A stretch of DNA of 32,395 bases, from NCBI GenBank assembly GCA_035628595.1, contig DASPJN010000026.1, forward strand, positions 1-32,395. The letters run 5' to 3'. This document shows, piece by piece, positions 9,701 through 15,361 of the stretch (the first letter of the stretch is position 1; the number at the start of each line of letters is the position of its first letter). Made by a program: the position numbers and the translations under genes. Under the pieces are notes generated by a model. That model worked only from the letters and a program-made list of their open reading frames with translations. It did not search any database and was not told where the DNA came from. Source of the stretch: Chryseosolibacter sp035628595 (lineage in GTDB: Bacteria; Bacteroidota; Bacteroidia; Cytophagales; Cyclobacteriaceae).

Positions 9701-11343
9701 GAATCGTCAACAACATTTACGGTGAACGCGCAGTAAGCTTTATTCCCGTCGACGTCTTCAGCGGTATAAACGACTTCGGTCGCTCCAAGCGGAAATGTAT
9801 CTCCTGTATTTGCATCACTTGTGACGATCACCGCCGTGCAATTGTCCGCTGCTGTGGGAATCGTCCAGGTTGCAACTGCATCACAGCCACCATCAGCGAT
9901 AACCTCAATATCCGAAACGCAGCTTGTAAATATCGGGGCTGTTTCATCGTCGACAACAACCTTGAACTGACATTGAGCTTCGTTACCGGATTCATCTGTG
10001 GCAGTATAAGTAACAATCGTTTCACCGAAGTCGAACAGATCGTCCGGATTGTGTGTGCTGACGATAGTAACATCTGAACAATCGTCTGTTGCACCTGGTG
10101 GCGTCCATGTGGCGGTAGACTGGCAATTTTGGTTGGCGACCACGTGTATCTCACCCGTTGGGCAATCAGTGAAGATCGGAGGAACAGATTCGATAACGGT
10201 TACATCAAACGAACAGGTGGAGGTATTATCTTCGGCGTCGGTCGCTGTGTAGGTAACCGTTGTTGTTCCCACAGGAAACAAATCATTGGGAGATGCCGTA
10301 CTCGTCATTATAAACGATGAGCAGTCGGTGACATTCGGCGCAGTCCATGGCACAGAAACTTCACAGGCATTTCCAGCGTCAATCTCGATATTTCCGGGGC
10401 AAGCCGTTAGCACTGGTGCGGCGTCATCGACAACAGTTACGACAAACGCGCAAAATGCCTGATTGCCATTCGCGTCTTCGGCAGTGTACATAACTTCTGT
10501 TTCTCCAAGCGGAAATGTATCACCCGGATCAGAATCACTCGTCATCGTCACACCTGTGCAATTATCTGATGCTGTCGGAATCGTCCAGGTAGCAGTGGCA
10601 TCACAGCCACCATCCGCGACAACCTGAATATCAGAGACACAAGTATTAAATACTGGCACTGTGGTTTCAGCGATCGTTACGTTAAACGAACATGAGGCAG
10701 TATTGCCGTAGGTATCCGTTGCCGTGTATGTTACCTGTGTCGTTCCAACCGGGAACATTGAACCAGAAGAAAAATTGCTCGTTACATCGACATCGCAGTG
10801 ATCGGAAACATTGGGCTCTGTCCAGGTTGCCTGAAGTGAACATTGCTCATCCGGAACTATTAATGATATGTCATCAGGACAATTGGAGAAGACTGGTGGG
10901 TCAGCATCTACATCACTCGCATCGCAACACAAAGTTCCGTTTTGTTTACTTGCCGCTGCGATAATAGTGAATGCGCCATACTGGTCGTTGATATACGGGA
11001 CAGCACTGCATGACGTATTGATGGTGGCATTTGGAATTCCAGCAATACTCAGGATCACCCTGTCACCGCCAAATTTTTCGCTTGGATTAATACTGTTCAC
11101 AGTAAACGCTCCTCCAGTTGCGATCAATGTTGGAAGCATGAGCACATTGGCCGATCCATCAACCGCACTTACAAGTCCCGGAAGAAATCCATCGTAGCGA
11201 AAAGTGAGGCTTACAAGTCCGCCGACACAGGGTAAGCATTCCGATGAAGGCGGGCAATCACATGATTGCGCACGAGTATCGCTACCTGCCAACATGAGAA
11301 AAATCAAAACAAAAAAATAAACTAAACGGACTACCCTGTTCAT
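6778..11343 (-). CDS. Giant secreted HYR-repeat adhesin with type B T9SS C-terminal domain
   Basis: 1521 residues. A signal peptide (1-25) is followed by a Cys-rich stretch (28-39) and a roughly 100-residue beta domain (42-140). Then come 16 tandem HYR domains of 79-81 residues (149-1427), each with the pattern PPVFxxCP, W-x-PP, DNC, FPVGTTxVxYTATDxxGN, CSFxVxV. Each has four Cys, except the last (from 1349), which lacks the second one. Residues 1428-1521 are the gliding-motility-associated (type B) C-terminal domain: ITPDGDGINDTW, VIDRWGGLVF, WRGENKEG, VPSGTYFYTI. Known of the family: such proteins cross the outer membrane by the T9SS and remain on the surface as adhesins. First gene of the operon with PorP/SprF, the PD40 protein and the kinase. 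HYR domains 2-10 form an exact three-domain super-repeat, listed separately. Confidence 0.93.
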   Translation of the reverse strand: MNRVVRLVYFFVLIFLMLAGSDTRAQSCDCPPSSECLPCVGGLVSLTFRYDGFLPGLVSAVDGSANVLMLPTLIATGGAFTVNSINPSEKFGGDRVILSIAGIPNATINTSCSAVPYINDQYGAFTIIAAASKQNGTLCCDASDVDADPPVFSNCPDDISLIVPDEQCSLQATWTEPNVSDHCDVDVTSNFSSGSMFPVGTTQVTYTATDTYGNTASCSFNVTIAETTVPVFNTCVSDIQVVADGGCDATATWTIPTASDNCTGVTMTSDSDPGDTFPLGETEVMYTAEDANGNQAFCAFVVTVVDDAAPVLTACPGNIEIDAGNACEVSVPWTAPNVTDCSSFIMTSTASPNDLFPVGTTTVTYTATDAEDNTSTCSFDVTVIESVPPIFTDCPTGEIHVVANQNCQSTATWTPPGATDDCSDVTIVSTHNPDDLFDFGETIVTYTATDESGNEAQCQFKVVVDDETAPIFTSCVSDIEVIADGGCDAVATWTIPTAADNCTAVIVTSDANTGDTFPLGATEVVYTAEDVDGNKAYCAFTVNVVDDSAPMLTNCPADIVIDAGNACEISVPWTAPNVTDCSLFTLTSTASSNDMFPVGTTTVIYTATDAEDNAATCSFDVTVTESVPPVFTDCPTEEIHVVANENCQSTATWTPPGAGDDCSDVTIVSTHNPDDLFDFGETIVTYTAIDESGNEAQCQFKVFVDDETPPTFTGCVPDIEVIADGNCTAVATWAIPTASDACTAVSVTSDVNPGDSFPLGETEVVYTAEDADGNRAYCTFFVNVVDESAPVLTACAGNIEIDAGNACEISVSWAPPNVTDCSSFTLAGTASPNDLFPVGTTTVKYTATDVDNNIATCSFDVIVTESIPPVFTDCPTEDIHVVGNENCQSTATWAPPGAGDNCSEATIVSTHNPGDLFDFGETIVIYTATDQSGNEVECQFKVIVEDKSVPIFSNCPTNIEVSADHDCLAIVNWQNPNVTDHCSSVDVLQSHQPGASFPIGITEVIYTATDNAGNTSVCTFEISVADNTPPVADQCPEDVIIMIGNGCSTSVDWDVPVFTDNCSDVTIESTANPGDVFEVGTTTVSYTARDEASNTTECAFTVTIKDNVPPVLENCPANIVITATDNCKTAVSWTPPNTTDNCNNVMLTGTHAPGDNFQFGSTVVVYEAIDVSGNKSSCSFEVKVVDDAPPVFTNCPSDITVDAVSGCAANVVWQDLSIEDNCGETTLESNYASGDKFEIGTTEVVYTALDVHGNTSTCSFLVHVKDEQGPIFDDCPDDIILYADNECTLAANWLPPGLTDNCEIASVESSHNPGESFDVGMTVVTYTATDVHGNTSNCSFEVHVVDETVPVIEGCPADIEIKTLNDGEIIEWQSPTALARCGTAELSSTHTPSTFFSIGETNVTYTAMNASGKSATCNFLIKILPQHIEFDIARIITPDGDGINDTWRLRGIEKFKNNSVTVIDRWGGLVFSATAYNNESVVWRGENKEGVVVPSGTYFYTITVEIARERTELKGFLEIIR
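8500..10659 (-). repeat. Three tandem copies of a 720-bp super-repeat (HYR domains 2-10)
   Basis: Residues 229-948 of the adhesin consist of three copies of a 240-residue unit made of three different HYR domains (80 + 79 + 81 residues), called A, B and C here. Copies lie at 10659-9940, 9939-9220 and 9219-8500. Domain A has CVxDIEVIADG, B has NIEIDAGNACE, and C has EIHVVANENCQSTATW with STHNPDDLFDFGET. The match is visible in the DNA: sequence at 9961, 9241 and 8521 is nearly the same, with a constant 720-base offset. The unit was therefore duplicated as a block of three domains, not one domain at a time. Confidence 0.92.
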
Positions 11344-11345
11344 CT

Positions 11346-11394
11346 ACTGGTTGAGATGGTGCTAAATCTTTTTGATTCTAACAGTTAACCAGTG
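11346..11394 (-). other. Inverted repeat in the leader of the adhesin operon, next to the start codon
   Basis: ACTGGTT (11346-11352) and AACCAGT (11388-11394) are perfect inverted arms around a 35-base loop in the untranslated leader of the operon. In the transcript the second arm ends two bases before the ATG at 11343, so pairing would hide the ribosome landing site. Seven-base arms can arise by chance, so this is a weak call. Confidence 0.3.
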
Positions 11395-11416
11395 GGTATA
11401 GCGGTGTGGGAACCGT

Positions 11417-11424
11417 CAAATATA
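11417..11424 (-). promoter_or_regulatory. -7 promoter element of the adhesin operon (TATATTTG)
   Basis: On the minus strand TATATTTG matches the Bacteroidota TAnnTTTG element exactly and lies about 73 bases before the adhesin start. No good TTTG -33 element is seen about 19-23 bases further upstream, so the promoter may be weak or need an activator. It would give a leader of about 65 bases. Confidence 0.5.
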
Positions 11425-11479
11425 GTGAAAAAGCGGCAGATAATTCGGGTGTTCTTTGATGTTTTCTAAGGTACGCACG

Positions 11480-12331
11480 TTACAGCAACGTGTCACTTAC
11501 AGATGCAATTTTTACCATGGCTTTTTCCCAAAGTGGTTCATGGGTCTTAATATATTTCCTTGTGAGCGGACCACTTTTAATGGTCAATGTCGCGGTTCTG
11601 GTGTTCGAAATTGAGAATGCTTCCATGTATTTGCCCAGTTCTGCCGAACCTTTCTCGTCAACGTCATTATAGTACTGAATTTGTAGTGATTGATTTCGAA
11701 CGGATTTGACCACAACACCGCGGGCACCTAAGCCGCCATCTTTGGTGTACCATTCAACTTGGCTTCCTTCACGAAAATCGGATTTAACATAAGTTCCCTC
11801 CGAAAATGCCTGTGCCCACTTATTGATAAGCTCGGGAGTAGTAAGGACTTGCCATAACAAATCCGGCGCGACGTTCAGCGAAGCTGAAAGTTCGATCATC
11901 CCCGTTTCAATAAAATCGGGCAGCATTACGCCAAGGATTTCAGTCCACCCTGCAACGAAATTCTTTTTAGCGAAGTCACTGCCCTGCGGAAATGTTTCCA
12001 GTCCCTCGTGCGTCAATTTTAATCGGGTCTTGTTTTCACCCTCATTAAATAGCTCCCAAATGACTTTGGACTCCCCTGGAAAACCCTGATAACGCCATGT
12101 ATAAACAAGTCTTTTTAACGGAACAACTTCCAACACCTTGCACAGGTGTACATAAGTTCGGTCTTCGGCACCGCCCTCAAACTGAAATTCGAATCCAACA
12201 ACGGGCTTAAAGTCGGATACATCGAAATACCATTCCTTCATTTTTTCCTTGCTCGTAAGGGCCTCCCACACTTCTTTGACGTTAGCAACGTAGACCTTTT
12301 CTACTACAACAGGTTGAGCATTCATTATCAT
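11480..12331 (-). CDS. Two-domain SRPBCC (AHSA1-like) protein coupled to an ArsR regulator
   Basis: 283 residues, cytoplasmic, no signal peptide. Two START/Bet v1-like (SRPBCC, AHSA1 type) domains are visible. The first is about residues 6-140, with VWEALTSKEKMKEWYFDVSDFKP, the strand pair LKRLVYTWRYQGFPGES and the C-terminal helix of the fold (FVAGWTEILGVMLPDFI). The second is about 145-275 and begins IELSASLNVAPDLLWQVLTTPELINKWAQAF. Known of the family: a hydrophobic cavity that binds lipophilic ligands. ArsR-SRPBCC pairs are common in Bacteroidota and are usually annotated as a regulator with an 'ATPase activator' of unknown substrate. The start codon overlaps the ArsR stop (ATGA, 12328-12331), so the two are co-translated. 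A small hairpin (11476-11492) spans its stop codon. Confidence 0.88.
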   Translation of the reverse strand: MIMNAQPVVVEKVYVANVKEVWEALTSKEKMKEWYFDVSDFKPVVGFEFQFEGGAEDRTYVHLCKVLEVVPLKRLVYTWRYQGFPGESKVIWELFNEGENKTRLKLTHEGLETFPQGSDFAKKNFVAGWTEILGVMLPDFIETGMIELSASLNVAPDLLWQVLTTPELINKWAQAFSEGTYVKSDFREGSQVEWYTKDGGLGARGVVVKSVRNQSLQIQYYNDVDEKGSAELGKYMEAFSISNTRTATLTIKSGPLTRKYIKTHEPLWEKAMVKIASVSDTLL

Positions 12332-12672
12332 TGTTTGGATTTTCCTCCGTTTGCTTTCTTCTTTTTCGTTTCGGTTACCAGAAAGTCGCCCAGGGCATCA
12401 AGCTTCTGGTTCCAGAATCGCTCATAGTATTTGAGCCAGTCACTTACTTTCTTTAATTTTTTTGGAAACGCCTGACAATAGCGCTCCCTCCCCTCCTGCG
12501 TCACATTGACCAAACCACATTCGATGAGTATTCTCATGTGCTTTGAGATCGCCGGTCGGCTGATATCGAACTTTTCTGAAATCGCATTCATATTCATGCG
12601 ATTGCGTGCCAGCAAGTCGATAATCTCTCTGCGCGTGGGATCTGCAATGGCTTGGTACACATCTCTTCTCAT
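12328..12672 (-). CDS. ArsR-family winged-helix transcriptional repressor
   Basis: 114 residues. The N-terminus RRDVYQAIADPTRREIIDLLA is the classic ArsR start. The recognition region is MNAISEKFDISRPAISKHMRILIECGLVNVTQEGRERYCQ, a helix-turn-helix plus wing. The tail is basic and Lys-rich (KKKKANGGKSK). No CxC metal site is seen, so this belongs to the non-metal subgroup typically found with SRPBCC genes. The gene starts four bases from a palindromic operator, and its promoter holds a second copy, which strongly suggests autorepression. It overlaps the SRPBCC gene by four bases. Confidence 0.92.
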   Translation of the reverse strand: MRRDVYQAIADPTRREIIDLLARNRMNMNAISEKFDISRPAISKHMRILIECGLVNVTQEGRERYCQAFPKKLKKVSDWLKYYERFWNQKLDALGDFLVTETKKKKANGGKSKQ

Positions 12673-12675
12673 ATA

Positions 12676-12691
12676 GTAACCGTTCGGTTAC
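12676..12691. promoter_or_regulatory. Operator copy 1, perfect palindrome GTAACCGTTCGGTTAC
   Basis: A perfect 7+7 inverted repeat around TT, lying between the -7 element and the ArsR start codon (starts four bases upstream of the ATG). It is repeated with one mismatch 27 bases away. Position and symmetry fit an autoregulatory operator bound by the ArsR dimer (inference). Confidence 0.75.
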
Positions 12692-12721
12692 AAATATAAC
12701 AGGAAACCGTTCGGTTACAAA
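12691..12721 (-). promoter_or_regulatory. Promoter of the arsR-SRPBCC operon (TTTG -33, TATATTTG -7)
   Basis: On the minus strand TTTG (12718-12721) is followed after 19 bases by TATATTTG (12691-12698). Both elements match the Bacteroidota housekeeping promoter and the spacing is right. One operator copy fills the spacer and the other sits directly after the -7 element. Confidence 0.75.
12703..12718. promoter_or_regulatory. Operator copy 2, GAAACCGTTCGGTTAC
   Basis: Second copy of the palindrome, with one mismatch (GA for GT at the left end), lying inside the spacer between the -33 and -7 elements. The 19-base direct repeat starting AACCGTTCGG is identical in both copies. The 27-base offset is not an exact number of helical turns (about 2.6). 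Confidence 0.72.
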
Positions 12722-12761
12722 TAAATCACGGCTTTTTCACTGCGCGGTCAAAGCGCAAACT

Positions 12762-12790
12762 AAAAAGCGCAGGACAAACAACCTGCGCTT
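12762..12790 (-). terminator. Rho-independent terminator after the FtsX-type permease
   Basis: On the minus strand AAGCGCAGG and CCTGCGCTT form a perfect 9-bp stem with an 8-base loop, followed by TTTAG. It lies 26 bases past the stop of the permease gene and before the arsR promoter, so it separates the two units. Confidence 0.8.
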
Positions 12791-12815
12791 CTGATACCTT
12801 GATGGAGGGAATATA

Positions 12816-15221
12816 CTATTGCTCTTTCAGCGCATCCACAGGATTGCTTCTGGCTGCCTTCAGGGATTGAACACCAACGGTAATCAAAGAAAGGATAATA
12901 ATAAACAAGGCAGCTTTCAAAAATATTATTGGTGTGATATCGATTCTGTAAGGAAACTTCTGCAGCCAATTCCACGCTGCATAATAGCTGAACGGTATGG
13001 CAATAACGAATGCGATGGCAATGAGCACAAGGTAAGACTTACCAAGTTCAAGCACGAGTGAAGTTTCCTCTGCGCCAAGCACCTTACGAATACTGATTTC
13101 TTTATATCGTTGCGTTGTACTGTAAACAACAAGACCAAAGAGTCCAAGACAGGCAACGAAAATGGTGAAGCCTGTAAAGAACGAAAATAATGTGGCGAGT
13201 TTCTGTTCAGTCTTATACAGCTTGTCAAAATTGTCATCGACAAAATGATACTCAAATGGCGATTCGCTATTGAATTTTTTCCAGGTCTCTTCGAGGTGGG
13301 CAATAGTTTCCGGGACATCGTCAGATTTTACCTTGAAACTAATCGAAGAATAGCCGAAAGGGAAAATGTGCATAATGACAGGCGTTATACTTTCTTTCAG
13401 ACTGTTCAGGTGAAAGTCTTTCACTACACCGATGATCTTTCCATTCTTATCCTGACGATTATCCCAACGCTGCCATGCAACGCGGTGGCCGAGCGCTTCA
13501 TTCGGATCGGTATAGCCAAGTAGTTTTGCTCCACTTTCAGAAACTATAAACGCTTCCGCTGTATCCGTTGCAAGCTCTTTTGAAAAATCACGGCCGGCTA
13601 CAAACTTTAGCCCGAGTGTTTTCGGATAATCATGATCTACAACTAATAACGAGATCGGGCGTTGAACATTATTTTCAATGTCTTTTATGACATCACCGGC
13701 ATAAGCCTGGCCAGGCATTCCATATTGCAACGAGGAACTGATAATGTTTGGGTGATTCGAAAATTCATGTTTCGTCGTCTCGAAGTTGGTTCGCAAATTC
13801 CCGCGCAACGGAACAATCACAATATTATCCTTCGAAAAGCCCATGTCTTTCGAACGCATGTACGTGTGCTGATCAGACACAACCAGCGAGGCAATAATGA
13901 GAAAGAACGAAAGGATGAACTGCAGGACAACAAGGCTCTGACGCAAAACGGTCTTACCTGATTTTCCACCGCGCTTTCCTGAAAGGATCTGTGCAGGTTT
14001 ATAAGAAGAAATGTAGAACGCCGGGTAAGCACCAGCGAGCACACCAACGATCAATCCGAATAGTAGTAAGCTAATTACAACAGGGACATCAAGGAAAATT
14101 CCTGTTGGAATCTGTTTCTCGGTAAAACTATTAAGCGCAGGCAGCACTAGCTCAGCGACCAGCCCGCCGATCAGCAAAGCAATGAGCGAGATCAAAACTG
14201 ATTCACTGATGAACTGGTAGATCAACTGCGCCCTGAACGCTCCTACTACTTTACGAACACCGACCTCCTTCACCCGGTTCACGGCGCGCGCAGTCGACAG
14301 GTTTACGAAATTAAGAATTGAAATAAGCAAAATGAAAATTGCTGTTGCTGAAAGAATGTAAACTGTTTGCGCGTTTCCTTTCACGGCCAGATCCCACATG
14401 TGCGCGCCAGCATGCAGGTGAACGCGTTTCATTTCCATCAGGTGTGGTACATAATACGACCCGAACTCTTTTGTTTTCGGCCAGCCATTCTTTTCCGCAA
14501 TTTTCTGAATCTTCTTTTCAACCGACGTAATATCGGCACCTGGCTTAGCTTTCATGTATGTGTGAAATTGTTGCCATGTCCAGCTTTGCATTCGTTCTGG
14601 TATTTCTGAAACCAACCCCTGCATTGCCAGCAGGTAGTTTAGCTGAATATGTGAATTCACAGGAAAGTCTTCGTAAACGGCGCGTACAACGTACGGCCCA
14701 TTCGAAATCTCAAGTGACTGGCCAAGAGCAGGCTGGTTACCGAAATATTTTTGAGCCGTTGATGCGGAAATCGCAACCGCGTTTGGCTCAATGAGTGCAG
14801 TCTTCAAATCGCCTTCCACTAATGGCAGGCTGAACATTTTGAAAACGGATGGGTCGGCATACGCCCCGTTACTTTCATTGATCTTTTTATCGCCTGCTTC
14901 AAATAAGATCTTGCTACTGATATACATAAACCGAGTAGTGTATTCTACCTCTGGTACCTCTGCGTCTATTGTGACGGCAAACATCGGCGGTACCATTGCC
15001 TGCTGTTTGACACCACCCTCATCGTTGTAGCTATCATTGTATACGCGATATTTTAGGTCGACTTCTTCGACATGCTTATCAAAGCTTAGCTCATCAGTAA
15101 CAAACAGCGCAATGATGAGAAATGAAGCAATGCTGATCGCCATGCCGCTTATATTAATCGCCGAGAACAACTTATTCTTCAGCAGATTTCTTAAACCGAT
15201 TTTGAAGTAATTCTGAAACAT
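12816..15221 (-). CDS. FtsX/MacB-type ABC transporter permease
   Basis: About 801 residues from the ATG at 15221, which gives the normal family start MFQNYFKIGLRNLLKNKL; an ATG at 15263 adds 14 atypical residues. Architecture: an N-terminal membrane helix (about 20-42 in this numbering), a MacB-like periplasmic core domain, a first FtsX domain with three helices, with the family motif VNLSTARAVNRVKEVGVRK before the second helix of the domain, then a second helix and periplasmic domain, and a second C-terminal FtsX domain with YKEISIRKVLGA. The protein ends RSNPVDALKEQ, as is standard. Known of the family: Bacteroidota carry many of these, working with a separate LolD/MacB-type ATPase in lipoprotein trafficking or export of peptides and drugs. 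No ATPase gene is next to it, so the substrate cannot be told. Confidence 0.93.
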   Translation of the reverse strand: MFQNYFKIGLRNLLKNKLFSAINISGMAISIASFLIIALFVTDELSFDKHVEEVDLKYRVYNDSYNDEGGVKQQAMVPPMFAVTIDAEVPEVEYTTRFMYISSKILFEAGDKKINESNGAYADPSVFKMFSLPLVEGDLKTALIEPNAVAISASTAQKYFGNQPALGQSLEISNGPYVVRAVYEDFPVNSHIQLNYLLAMQGLVSEIPERMQSWTWQQFHTYMKAKPGADITSVEKKIQKIAEKNGWPKTKEFGSYYVPHLMEMKRVHLHAGAHMWDLAVKGNAQTVYILSATAIFILLISILNFVNLSTARAVNRVKEVGVRKVVGAFRAQLIYQFISESVLISLIALLIGGLVAELVLPALNSFTEKQIPTGIFLDVPVVISLLLFGLIVGVLAGAYPAFYISSYKPAQILSGKRGGKSGKTVLRQSLVVLQFILSFFLIIASLVVSDQHTYMRSKDMGFSKDNIVIVPLRGNLRTNFETTKHEFSNHPNIISSSLQYGMPGQAYAGDVIKDIENNVQRPISLLVVDHDYPKTLGLKFVAGRDFSKELATDTAEAFIVSESGAKLLGYTDPNEALGHRVAWQRWDNRQDKNGKIIGVVKDFHLNSLKESITPVIMHIFPFGYSSISFKVKSDDVPETIAHLEETWKKFNSESPFEYHFVDDNFDKLYKTEQKLATLFSFFTGFTIFVACLGLFGLVVYSTTQRYKEISIRKVLGAEETSLVLELGKSYLVLIAIAFVIAIPFSYYAAWNWLQKFPYRIDITPIIFLKAALFIIILSLITVGVQSLKAARSNPVDALKEQ

Positions 15222-15361
15222 AGAACACGTAATTTTGCAGAGTACTGGCAAGCCGTACTCCAATCTTGTAACTATCTGGAAATCAAAAAAGTGCTATCCG
15301 AATAAAAAAGAAAATGTTCCATTACGAAACACTTTGCTGTTCTGAAAAGATACAGTTTACC

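Noticed and set aside
8500..10659. Regularly spaced repeats suggesting a CRISPR array
   Set aside because: The 720-base period is coding, copies are imperfect throughout, and there are no unique spacers or cas genes.
6881..11197. Many open frames of 60-118 codons on the plus strand across the adhesin gene
   Set aside because: They repeat with the HYR period and are shadows of the repeat coding on the minus strand; no ribosome sites and no family resemblance.
15222..15263. Fourteen-residue N-terminal extension of the FtsX permease
   Set aside because: Family members start at MFQNYFKIGLRNLLKNKL; the extension (MEYGLPVLCK...) is atypical.
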